The notes beneath the pieces are model-generated. The model searched no databases and was not told where the DNA came from. It saw nothing but the letters and a program-made list of their open reading frames with translations. The translations under genes were made by a program, and so were the position numbers. From Xenopus tropicalis (taxonomy: Eukaryota; Chordata; Amphibia; Anura; Pipidae), in assembly GCF_000004195.4 (NCBI RefSeq), contig NC_030679.2, positions 32,849,712 to 32,913,711 on the forward strand: DNA of 64,000 nt, read 5' to 3'. Positions within the stretch are counted from its first letter, which is position 1. Each line of letters starts with the position of its first letter. This document shows positions 1 through 11,300 of this stretch, in pieces.

Positions 1-355
1 TCAGGGTAAGAGAATGTGCCCTTTTATTTTGTTGGATGCAAACACAGCATGCAGCGCCCTGTTCCCATAGGCGTGTGGTGTTGGATGCCAAATCCTCCAT
101 GTAGTTTACACATCAGATCAGTCCCATTATATTTTAAACTGTGCTACTCGATCCAACTTGAAGGACGCGGTCTGACATTCTAACAACATCCTACAAAATA
201 TCCCATGTAGTTTAGCTCTTAATATACCTGTAACTTTCAGCTGACTTTGTGATGTTACTGTGATACCAGAAACGCTTATTTCCTGTACAATTCACAGCAC
301 TGGTACAAAAGGATGTCCAATACTGCTCGTTTAGTGCAGCCCATATCATGTATTA
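1..355. other. No gene seen
   Basis: AT-rich non-coding sequence without recognised repeats or signals. Confidence 0.5.
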
Positions 356-515
356 TACAGGTATGGGATCTGTTATTCAGAAAAATGTTATCCAGAAAGT
401 TCCAAATTACAAATCATCCATAGACTTGATTTTAATCAAATAATTGACATTTTTTAAAATGATTCCCTTAATCTTTATTGGAGGCAAAACAATCCTATTG
501 GGTTTATTTAAGGAA
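356..515. repeat. Partial palindromic MITE (TACAGGTATGGG family)
   Basis: Starts TACAGGTATGGGATCTGTTA, then a TTATCCAGAAAGTTCCAAAT core. Only the left half and a fragment of the middle are present. Same family as 6061, 8704, 37146 and 55530. Confidence 0.75.
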
Positions 516-769
516 TACGGTTATGGCAAAACATGTTTTTTCAAAACAATTCAGTTAATAAAGCTTCTCCAGCAGAATCCTGCATTCAAATCAATTTTTA
601 AAAAACACAAACGGATTTTTATATATTTCATTTTGAAATCTCACATGGGGCTAGCCATATTTCTCATTTCCCAGGGTGCCAAAGCCATGTGACCTGTGCT
701 CTGATAAACTTCAGTCACACTGTTGAGCTGCAAGTTGGAGTGATATCACCCCCCTCCCAGCACCGCTAC

Positions 770-972
770 TAAGGGTGAAGACACACAGAGCTACTGGTAG
801 CAGCTACCTTTTCACAGCTACTAACCACCAAAATATACCCTGCCATAGACAATAATGAGAATTGTCTCTGCTATAACACATGAAGAGACTTATCAGTAAA
901 TGATCAGCATTGTCTATTTTAGTAGCCACTACAATTAGCTGCTACTAGTTGCTCCGTGTGTTTTCACCCTAA
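770..972. mobile_element. Short MITE with TAA target duplication
   Basis: Inverted ends GGGTGAAGACACACAGAGC and its counterpart CTCCGTGTGTTTTCACCC, flanked by TAA on both sides, as for PIF/Harbinger-type MITEs. A partial second copy of the interior follows at 985-1110. Confidence 0.7.
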
Positions 973-1394
973 ATGCCAGAAAATACCCTGCCATAGACAA
1001 TACTGAAAAGTGTCTCTACTAAAACACACGTAGAAATAATTATCAGTAAATGATCAGCACTGTCCTATATTTGTAGCCATGACAAGTAGCTGCTACTAGT
1101 AGTGGTAGATATCAGAATAGCACTCAATAGTAAATCCAAGTCCAGCTTAGGACTCCTCCAGTTACATGTGAATAGGAGAATCAATAGGTTAGCTGAAAGC
1201 AGTTCTAATGTGTAGCGCTGGCTCCTTCTAAAAGCTCAGACTTTGGCACAAAGCACTGAGATGGCTACACACCATATTACCAATATTACTAAAAAAATAC
1301 ATTTGTTGATTCAAGAATAACATTTTAAATGGTAGAGTGAATTCTTTGCTATGTAATTTAGAAATAAAAGGTATACCATAACAATCATGACAGA

Positions 1395-1467
1395 ATCTCT
1401 TAAGGAAAGATCCCTTATCTGAAAATCCCAGGTCCCATGCATTCTGGATAACTTGTCCCATACCTGT
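1395..1467. repeat. Fragment of the TACAGGTATGGG MITE family
   Basis: GATCCCTTATCTGAAAATCC then ATTCTGGATAACTTGTCCCA and TACCTGTA: right end only. Confidence 0.65.
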
Positions 1468-2441
1468 AATATACTGTATAAGCAATGGTTTTTAAAATAA
1501 TAAACTAGAAGTTTGTAATAGCAGACATCATGTCTTATGGCCTTATACCTTCATGTAGGTCATGGGGGTTACATATTTATAATGTGAATTTTGTAATCTG
1601 CCTGAAGATGTGATGAAACGTGTCCGCTGCTGTCTCTGCTTCCTGCCCCCACAAGGTCCGTATGGCAGCCCTTTTCCAGATCCTGTGCACCTCAGCTCCT
1701 TCACAATTGTTACACTAACACACACACATTTATACTTACACACATTTATACTTACACACATACTTTTTTGGGGGGTGAGGGTTTTTACACAGTCACAGGT
1801 GCTCTAGGCAACCCAATCAGCCATCTCGCCCCTGCACCCATGGCTCCCTTGCACGTTTGTGCATAGGCTCAATACCATTACGCAGGGGGCATAGGCGGTG
1901 ACTAGGGTGACTTTTTTGTTTGGGGAGGCTAAAGATAGGCCATACTAAAATAGGCTGACCAAACGCCAACTACCTCTTGTGGTTCCCACTAACTTCCAGG
2001 GATATTGTGCAAGTGTGTGTGGGAGTGTTCACCCTAAAATGTAAAGTATTCATACATGCACTTCTGTGAGGGGTTCTCCATCCATTTGTGTTTGGGATCA
2101 GTTAGGTTAAAAGTATTTTAATTTGTTTTACAGAGTGAAAGGCAGTGGGTAATGACATCTCAGGCACATTCTATACAGAGAGATGCAGTCTGTATTTACA
2201 AAACCAGCACATTATATGCAGTGAGAAGCAGTGGGTACTGATGGAAGATATTCAGTCCCTGGAACTATAACACTGGCACTGATATGCAGTCTCATAAGGG
2301 CTCTACTGTAACTAACTGGAAATGAACAAAATAGTGACAAAAGTAAAACAAGTGTAAAAACAACAACAAATATAGAAAAGCACAATCAGCTTTTCCAGGG
2401 GATAGACTTAATTTCAGCCAGTGATTCAGCCGTTAGAAGAT

Positions 2442-3100
2442 TTACAGTATAGCACCTGTGTATAGTACCTGTGGGAGTGGGATGAGGATACAGTATAGTA
2501 CCTTTGGGAGTGGGAGGAGGATACAGTACTGTACCTGTGGGAGGAGGATACAGTACTGTACCTGTGGGAGTGGGAAGAGCGTACAGTACAGTACCTGTGG
2601 GAGTGGGATGAGGGTACAGTATAGTACCTGTGGGAGTGGGATGAGGATACAGTATAGTACCTGTGGGAGTGAGATGAGGGTACAGTATAGTACCTGTGGG
2701 AGTGAGATGAGGGTACAGTATAGTACCTGTGGGAGTGAGATGAGGGTACAGTATAGTACCTGTGGGAGTGGGATGAGGATACAGTATAGTACCTGTGGGA
2801 GTGGGATGAGGATACAGTATAGTACCTGTGGGAGTGGGATGAGGGTACAGTATAGTACCTGTGGGAGTGGGATGAGGATACAGTATAGTACCTGTGGGAG
2901 TGGGATGAGGATACAGTACAGTACCTGTGGGAATTTGATGAGGATACAGTATAGTACCTGTGGGAGTGGGATGAGGATACAGTACAGTACCTGTGGGAAT
3001 TTGATGAGGATACAGTATAGTACCTGTGGGAATTTGATGAGGATACAGTATAGTACCTGTGGGAATGGGATGAGGATACAGTACAGTACCTGTGGGACCA
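2442..3100. repeat. 33-bp minisatellite, about 19 copies
   Basis: Unit GTACCTGTGGGAGTGGGATG + AGGATACAGTATA. The unit is 11 codons long, so open frames of about 220 codons exist on both strands (11-residue periods); these are artefacts, not genes. Variants include short units near 2520-2560 and GAATTTGATG variants at the right end. Confidence 0.95.
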
Positions 3101-3381
3101 CGGCAGGTGCCTCTTCTGCCTACCCCTAGTTCCGGCCCTGAGTGTATGTATATACTGAATATTAATACAGTCAGAACTAGCTTATCCTATATATGGCTTT
3201 CACTTTGTAAGGGCTTAGTTACCAGAACATGTGTACCTAGATTGCTACCTTTTAATGTTGGCCAGGGGAGTGGCCCTGATGTCAAGAGGCAGAGAAATTG
3301 GCAGAAGTGGTCGTATCGATGGTGTAAGTGGGCGTGTTGCTAGCACATTTTCACCAATCAGGCATAGGATTTTCTTTAAAG

Positions 3382-3704
3382 CAAAGGTCCTCGAACTTTT
3401 TAAACAGGGGGCCAGTTTATGGTACCTCAGACTGTTGGGGGCCCGAACTATAGTCCTCAAACTACGCACCCCACCCTACTGCTCACTCTCACTGCCTACT
3501 CCCTGCTGTGGGCTTTAACTATGGCCCATTTCGGTGTCCTCCCTCTCCCCGCTCCCTGTTGCTGCCTCCTGCTCCCTGCTGTATCTTCCCGCTCCGTCCT
3601 CTCTCTCCCAGCTCCAACGCTCCCCCCTGCCAGGGGTGAGGAGGCAACGGGGGCCAGGTAAATTACCTTGGAGGGTCGGATCCAGCATATTTTGAGGATC
3701 CCTG
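3382..3704. mobile_element. hAT MITE, 8-bp TSD CTTTAAAG
   Basis: Left end CAAAGGTCCTCGAACTTTTT, right end TTTTGAGGATCCCTG, exact CTTTAAAG at 3374-3381 and 3705-3712. The terminal sequence with AAACAGGGGGCCAGT resembles OposCharlie-type elements (from memory, tentative). It landed at the terminus of the adjacent T2-type MITE. Confidence 0.88.
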
Positions 3705-3706
3705 CT

Positions 3707-4173
3707 TTAAAGGAACAGTTCAGTGTAAAAATTAAACTTGGTAAAATAGGCTGCACAAAATAAAAAATATTTTCAATATAGATAGTTAGGCAAAAATGTA
3801 ATCTATAAAGGCTGGAGTGGGCAGATATAACATAATAGCCAGAACACTACTTCCTGCTTTAAAGCACTCTAAGCTGTTAGCAGTCAGTAGCCAATCAGTA
3901 ACTTGAGGGGGGGCATATGGGACATAACTGTTTGCTTCTGAATCTGACCTGCATGCTAGGGATCAAAAGCAAACCAAGTGAACAGTTATGTCCCAATATG
4001 CCCCTCCTAAAGGTGCTGACTAACTAAGAGGTTAGAGAAGTAGTGTATTTTTTTTAGACATCTGCTCACTCCAGCTTTTATAGAGTACAAGCTTGCCTAA
4101 GTATACCAGAAATTTTATTTTGCACAGCCTATCCATTTAACCAGTTTCATTTTAAACTGAGCTGTTCCTTTAA
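3707..4173. mobile_element. T2-type palindromic MITE
   Basis: TTAAAGGAACAGTTCAGTGT at the left and ACTGAGCTGTTCCTTTAA at the right; internal inverted halves (GCAAAAATGTAATCTATAAA ...), partly diverged. TTAA ends. Confidence 0.8.
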
Positions 4174-4324
4174 GGGATGCAGCCTGTGTTCACAGCTAGT
4201 GGCCCTGGTCAAAAGAAAAAAAGGACCACAACCAACAGAAAGCCCAAATACATACCCCCATAAATTAAAAATAAAATGTTTCCTTGAATTAAACACAAAG
4301 TCACCATATATATATATAAAGTAA

Positions 4325-5161
4325 AATGTTATTTTATTACTTTTTTATTGTTTCTACATAGATATTTTAACAATGAATAATAAATGTAGTAGTAGCTTCA
4401 TTGCCATTAAACACACCTTTATTATCCGTTATATAGAAAACAGTTCAGAGCAGAATCAAGGTAACAAAACTAGATGTAAAGTTTATGTTAATGTGCAATA
4501 CTAGGTGCCGAATGCTTAGGCTATAAAAAATAACGCACGCATTAAATAGTATAGGAAGAGAAATATACATAACGGAATAATTGTAAAAATACTATTAAAC
4601 ACCCCCTCCCAGTTACATAGGAAAAGTTACAAAACAACATGTAAGCATAATCATTTGATGTGTAGGGCACTTAGTTGATGTTGGCAGTGTGGCTTTTGCA
4701 AAGTTGTTAACACTAGGGTGATCAGATCGCTTTAAAATTCTGGGACATATCTAATAAATACATGTTGCAGGGCTGCACTGACTGCATTTACATTCAATTG
4801 AAATCAGTGCCGCACTTCTAGCTAGCTTTTCGTGTCCCTGGATTTTTAATTGATCTGGTCACCCTAGTTTACACATGGCATCTTACACAATGCTGAGAAA
4901 AAAACGTACTGACAAAAATATATTTTTACATAAAACAGATATTTACAGATAACAGTTTGCATGAAGCAGTGGATTCCAATCATACTTATCCTTTATGTCA
5001 CTCATTTCCGTGCTCATCCGCCTTTCTGTTCTGTTAGAAAGCAGTTCTGCCATTCCCTGACTTTGTATCAGACAAAAATATATATATCTTTGCTCATAGA
5101 ATCTTTTGGAAAATATGAAGACATTGCATTGTTGCAAATAACAGTATTCTGCTTTGAGAGT
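4325..5161 (-). other. spdl1: spdl1 3'UTR (probable)
   Basis: Downstream of the stop codon the minus strand has no splice context and runs to a cluster of AATAAA signals at 4349-4344 and 4338-4333. These would place cleavage near 4325-4315. An earlier AATAAA overlaps the stop codon itself. The UTR includes a short hAT-like inverted repeat at 4714-4866. The 3' end is inferred from signals only. Confidence 0.5.
4714..4866. mobile_element. Short hAT-like MITE in the spdl1 3'UTR
   Basis: Inverted ends TAGGGTGATCAGATC and GATCTGGTCACCCTA; flanks GTTAACAC (4706-4713) and GTTTACAC (4867-4874) match 7 of 8. It would be transcribed in the spdl1 3'UTR. Confidence 0.7.
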
Positions 5162-5312
5162 TTATTGCTGGGGGCACTGGGTTGTTGCGGCAGGCTTGGA
5201 AGGCACGTGGAGCACAGGAGGAGCTCTGAGTCGAGATTTCCTCTCTTGCTTTCTCTTTTCCTGCTCTTCATCGAACCTCTTTGACTCAGATGTGGACTCT
5301 TCAGAAGCTGAC
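5162..5312 (-). CDS. spdl1: spdl1 exon 12, terminal coding exon with CaaX motif (residues 562-611)
   Basis: Acceptor CTATAG before 5312. One base completes the Arg codon left by exon 11, then 49 codons read SASEESTSESKRFDEE to the end TQCPQQ and TAA. Human Spindly ends in the same CPQQ, the substrate of farnesyltransferase. The exon was missed by simple open-frame reading because the longest frame here is a shadow one. An AATAAA overlaps the stop codon (5166-5161). Confidence 0.92.
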
Positions 5313-8300
5313 CTATAGATAAACAGTCATTCTAATTTGAAATGGATTATGCTAAGATGCAAGTGGTGATTATATTTAAAAGTGTGAAGGTAATCATGTC
5401 TGCACAGAGGTGCCATACGCTCAATGTCAAGTGAAAAGCACAGTGGCCAAAGGAGTAGCCATCTCATAGTTGTTATATCCCACTCTGGCTTACTGATCTA
5501 TAGGCCTATGAAGGAAGGCAATACTATACCTTAAAATGACAAAGAGCCTGTATTAAACTCCGTTAAGAGAAAGCGTGAACTACAATACAACTTGCATTCT
5601 ACTTACTTTAGGTATACCTTACTCTTTTTCCCAGCGGTTTTGTCTAACGCAGCTAAGAACTGAATATGTAATCTATTTGCTATATTTCTCCAAATATTTT
5701 TTTTTCCTTTTAACATTATTGGTTCAGCCTGCAGTTTTAGCCTTGCCTAAGTAACCACTGTTTCATGGGAGGCTGGCTTAGTCTCATTAGGCAGGAGGGA
5801 ATTTGGCTTGTTGTTGCTTTGATGGTCAAAGGGTGCCGACTGCCACACAATCAGGCAGTCAGACATTTGTGTTAATTAGTTAGTTAGCCAGAACCCTATG
5901 ATCATAAGGAGGCAGAATTAAATAAAAAGTGTCTATATCTCAAGCTGGGGGCCATAAAAATCCTCCAGTTGGACAGCCCTGATCTTTCTCTTTATAGTGG
6001 TTGTAGATATTAAAATGTAAGATCGAAATCTTAAAATTGGTATTTATTTTATATGGTATATACAGGTATGGGACCGGTCATCCAGAATGCCCGGGACCAG
6101 GGGTTTTCCAGATAAGGGATCTTTCCGTAGTTTGGATCTCCATAACTTAAGTCTGCTAAAATCACTTAAATATTAAATAAACCCAATAGACTTGTTTTGT
6201 CTTCAATAAGGATTAATTATATCTTAGTTGGGATCAAGTACAAAGTACTGTTTTATTATTACAGAGAATAATTTTTAAAAATTATAATTATTTGCTTATA
6301 ATGGAGTCTATGGGACATGGCCTTTCTGTAATTCGGAACTTTCTGGATAACAGGTTTCCGCATAGGGATCACATACCTGTATATACATATTTTTTTATTT
6401 TTATTCCTTCTTATGAAGCTCTCAGGCTTGGAACGGAACCAGTTGTCTGGTCGCTATGAGATAATTGTCCTAGCAACCAGAGTGCAATTTTAAATAAAAA
6501 AAAAAATGAGATAAATAATAAGGGGCCTGAAAAAAAAAAAAAAAAAGCTGAAAAAAATACATAAATCAATAAAATAAAAGACTCACAGTTGGTCTTTTTT
6601 CTTTTGGTTGCCGGGGTCAGTTACAACAACAAGCAAACGGCATTTTTAGCTGCAGGCTGAATGGGAAGGTTCATTATTCAAAAACCATACAAAATTAACA
6701 ACGAAGATCTATTTATTGAAAAGTTGCTTAGAATACGTCCCTCTATAACATACTAAAAGCCTTCCCCTATTAAATGAATAGCTACACCAAAGTGTGTAAT
6801 TAAAAAAGAATATATGGTTGCCCTACACTGGTTAAAGTTGTTTGTTTAAATTAGAAATGATACTACAGTTTATTTATATAAGCTGCTGTGTAGCCTTGGG
6901 GCAGCCATTTCAGCAAAAGAGGTACAGGTTACACCACAGCAGATAAGCTCTGTAGAATACAGTGGGCTTAGATTGCTGTGTAAGAACTAAACCCATTGCA
7001 TTGTACTGATCGTATCTATTATCTGCTATGTAACCGGTGCCTGTTTTCCTTTATTCCATCTTAAATGGCTACACAGCAGCATATTCATATAAAACTATAG
7101 TAGTGTTTCTGAAGCAAACAGCCCAGGTTTTTTCATTGCAGGGCAACAGTACATACTATAAAACACTAATTTTTTGAGTAAATGTTCCTTTAGGTTCTTC
7201 TTAAATTTAACCTTTAGCTACTCACTTCTGTAGAACCTCTCCTATAGTGGCCCATCTTCTGTAATGACCTGCCCCACACCACTGATAATCTCAGAGATTT
7301 ATCCCTATTCCAGTAAGGATATAGCCTTCTTCCCCTGACATATTTCTTTCCTTTATGATTTCTATTTTTTATTTTTTAGGCTAAATTTGCCAATATTAGA
7401 CAACTTGTTCCACCACCTACACTTACTTCAGCTTTCAAACACAAAATGGAACAATGCAGTTAGCCATTACAGTATAAAGCTGTTGGCTAATAGGTCCCAT
7501 ACCTGTGCGAGTGTGTCAAAGCACATTGTTTTGAAGCACGGGCTCCCAATCAGTGTATGAAAAAAAATCAGGACCCGGTGTATCAAAAATTGCTCTTAAC
7601 AGAATCGGGAGCTACAAACTCTTTCCTCATGCACTTACTTTAGCCCTCAACTACATGATGGCCCCCTAAAGCACAAAACATGTGGCTCCTGCTATGGGGT
7701 CACTCACAAGCTCTTACATTTACGTTTCCCAAAGTGTCTGAACCCACAGGAACATCGATCATTGCAACGGCATGGATTTCCTTTCCCTTCTTTTCTCATG
7801 GATAAAGACCCAATTGGAAACAGGAGATCAGTTAACCCATGCATTGCCACATGCTACCACCATGCATATGAAACCTTAATACATCATTCTTCCTCGGAAC
7901 ACTGACAAAATCAGAGCAGAACAATCTACAGAACAAATAAATTTCACCCATGGATTGCCATGTTTTTCTAAAAAATTACCAGTTGGCTGTTTCAGAACAG
8001 TGGCAATTGCCTATGGGCTATAACAGAAATGGGTGAGTTTATGGCACATCTGTAAAAGACGGATATAAGATTTAAAAGAACAGATTTTTTTTTGTAGGTT
8101 AATTAAAATAGATCTAGGCGAGCCAGTATGTTCTAATCCACATTTTTCATCCCATTATCAAAAAATAATATGCACAGGAAAGAGGTGTATAAAGTAATTA
8201 TACAGGAACTGCTCACCTGCATATGTTTGCCAGAGTAAGTTTCCCTATTCAGGCCTTGTAAATAAAAACACTCCCTACTTTGGCTCTGAGCTCACTGTGC

Positions 8301-11300
8301 AAGACCCTGTACCTTTATTGAGAGTAATTTGCCTCTGTCAGATCATGGACAGGGACACGGCTGTATTGGCTGTAAGTCGTCTGGGGCACAGCACAGTGAA
8401 CAGACAGCAGTGGGAGGTATCCTATGCAGAAGGCTTCCGATTGGACAGGCCTCTTGCATAGGAAATTAAACCAGTATATCACCCTCTCTTAAGCAAACTT
8501 TGTACCAGGAGGTGACAAGAAAAATTCCTATTTATAACCTGTTTCTGGCTCAGTCAAAAAAACAAATGTAAATAGTAAAAGTGCTCAGGGAACCATTTGC
8601 TTATATTTAATTCTTAAAACGCCTATAGCTATCCTTTAAAGTTTCTAGTATCCCTACTGTAAAAACATTCAGTAATTATAGTAACATACATAGGGCTATA
8701 TAATACAGGTATAGGACCTGTTATCTGTAAAACCAGTTTACAGGAAGTCCATCTCCCATAGACTCCATTATAATTAATTCATTCAAATTTTTAAAAATAA
8801 TTTCCTTTATCTCTGTAATAATAAAACAGTGCCTTAAAGTGTGAACCTAACTAAGATATAATTAATCCTCATTGGAAGCAGAACAACCCTAACCCTTTAT
8901 TTAATGATGTTTTAGTAGACTTTAGGCATGGTGATCCAAATTATGGAAAGACCCCTTATCCAGAAGACCCCAGGTAACAAGCATTCTGGATTACAGGTCC
9001 CATACCTGTATAATAAAATGTCATCTACAGCCAAACAATGTTCTTAGTTGCTGTTTGGGCTACTATATAAAAGCATACCATTCTATTCTAGAGGTACTTT
9101 AAAAGTATATTAAAAAAATTAAATTAAAAAAATTAAAAAAAGCACAGGTAAATAAAATAAACAAAAACCTGAATCGGCAGAGGATTCTTAATACTGTTAA
9201 ATGAACACATTCATAATCACATTTAGTGCACGTATTGGTTACTTAAGCATAATCATTTATACAGCTAAAACGAGCCAAAACATTTTCTATTTCTCAAGGA
9301 GGATACAAGAGGTTCCATGTGATCAATAAATACCAGTTCAATAAATGCGTAGTAAACCCAAAATAAACATTTTTACATAAAGAAGGAATTGATTCTAAGT
9401 AAATTTACAAAATGTAATGTTTTAGTGATTTTTATGTTAAGTTGGCCATAAACCAAAAAGATCCGATTATTTTAGTGAGGTTCCAAAACGAGCGGATCTT
9501 TCCCCAATATGTGGGTGGTATTGGAACACAATGAAGGGATGCAGACCCATCAGGGTGAGGAATGCATCACTGAACCAATGCTCTCCTTGTCCCAATAGAA
9601 TTTTCAAACCTGCCCCATCAATATTTGGACAATTTTCAGCCAGATACTGATCAGGCAGGCCAGTTGGAGGGCCCCATATGTGGGCCGATAAGCTGATAAA
9701 GCAGTTCACTGGCAGCTTTCATCTGCCATTATATGGCCACCTTTATTCATAAATGTAATTGCTTATATTGGAAGCAGTAACGCTGTTATCTGCTTTTCTT
9801 TGCACTGCTGATCCTGAGTATACATGTATTAATAACACAATGTTATTAGTTGACACTTAGAGGCATTTTTATTATAGTGTGTAAGCCAACATCACCTTTT
9901 AATATACCCAGTGCTAGTAATTTAGCTACTGGCGCATGGGTCACTCAGGAGGAAATTCAAAAGAGACTTGAACATGTAAAGGTAAACAAAGGTCCAGGAC
10001 CGGATGGGATTCATCCCAGGGTATTAAATGAGCTGAGCGCTGTGATTGCCAAGCCTCTTCACATAATTTTTCAGGATTCATTGAGGTTTGGCATGGTGCC
10101 GAGAGACTGGCGGATTGCTAATGTGGTGCCGTTATTTAAAAAGGGATCTCGTTCTCAGCCTGAAAACTATAGGCCTGTTAGTCTGACATCAGTAGTAGGA
10201 AAGCTTCTGGAAGGGGTAATAAGGGATAGGATAGTTGAATACATTGCAGTTCACAATACTATTAGTTTGTGCCAGCATGGTTTTATGCGTAACAGATCTT
10301 GCCAGACTAATTTAGTTGCCTTTTATGAGGAGGTGAGCAGGAACCTTGATGCTGGAATGGCAGTTGATGTCATCTACTTAGATTTTGCTAAAGCGTTTGA
10401 TACAGTACCGCACAGAAGGTTAATGATCAAATTGAGGAATATTGGCCTAGAACATAATATTTGTAATTGGATAGAAAACTGGCTGAAGGATAGAGTACAA
10501 AGAGTGGTGGTAAATGGAACATTTTCTAATTGGGCCAGTGTGGTTAGTGGAGTACCGCAGGGGTCAGTCCTTGGTCCTTTGCTTTTTAACTTGTTTATTA
10601 ATGACCTGGAGGTGGGCATAGAGAGTACTGTTTCTATTTTTGCTGATGACACTAAATTGTGCAAAACTATAAGTTCCATGCAGGATGCTGCCGCTTTGCA
10701 GAGCGATTTGACAAAATTGGAAAACTGGGCAGCAAACTGGAAAATGAGGTTCAATGTTGACAAGTGCAAAGTTATGCACTTTGGTAGGAATAATATAAAC
10801 GCAAACTATCTACTGAATGGTAGTGTGTTGGGGGCATCCTTAATGGAGAAGGATCTAGGGGTTTTTGTAGATCACAAGTTGTCTAATTCCAGGCAGTGTC
10901 ATTCTGTGGCTACTACAGCAAATAAAGTGCTGTCTTGTATAAAAAAGGGCATTGACTCAAGGGATGAGAACATATTTTTGCCGCTTTATAGGTCCCTGGT
11001 AAGGCCTCTCCTTGAGTATGCAGTGCAGTTTTGGGCTCCAGTCCTTAAGAAGGATATTAATGAGCTGGAGAGAGTGCAGAGACGTGCAACTAAACTGGTA
11101 AAGGGGATGGAAGATTTAAGCTATGAGGTTAGACTGTCGAGGTTGGGGTTGTTTTCTCTGGAAAAGAGGCGCTTGCGAGGGGACATGATTACTCTGTACA
11201 AGTACATTAGAGGGGATTATAGGCAGTTGGGGGATGTTCTTTTTTCCCATAAAAACAATCAGCGCACCAGAGGTCACCCCTATAGATTAGAGGAACAGAG

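Noticed and set aside
2442..3129. ~220-codon frames on both strands
   Set aside because: Direct translation of a 33-bp tandem repeat; no start or splice context and no similarity.
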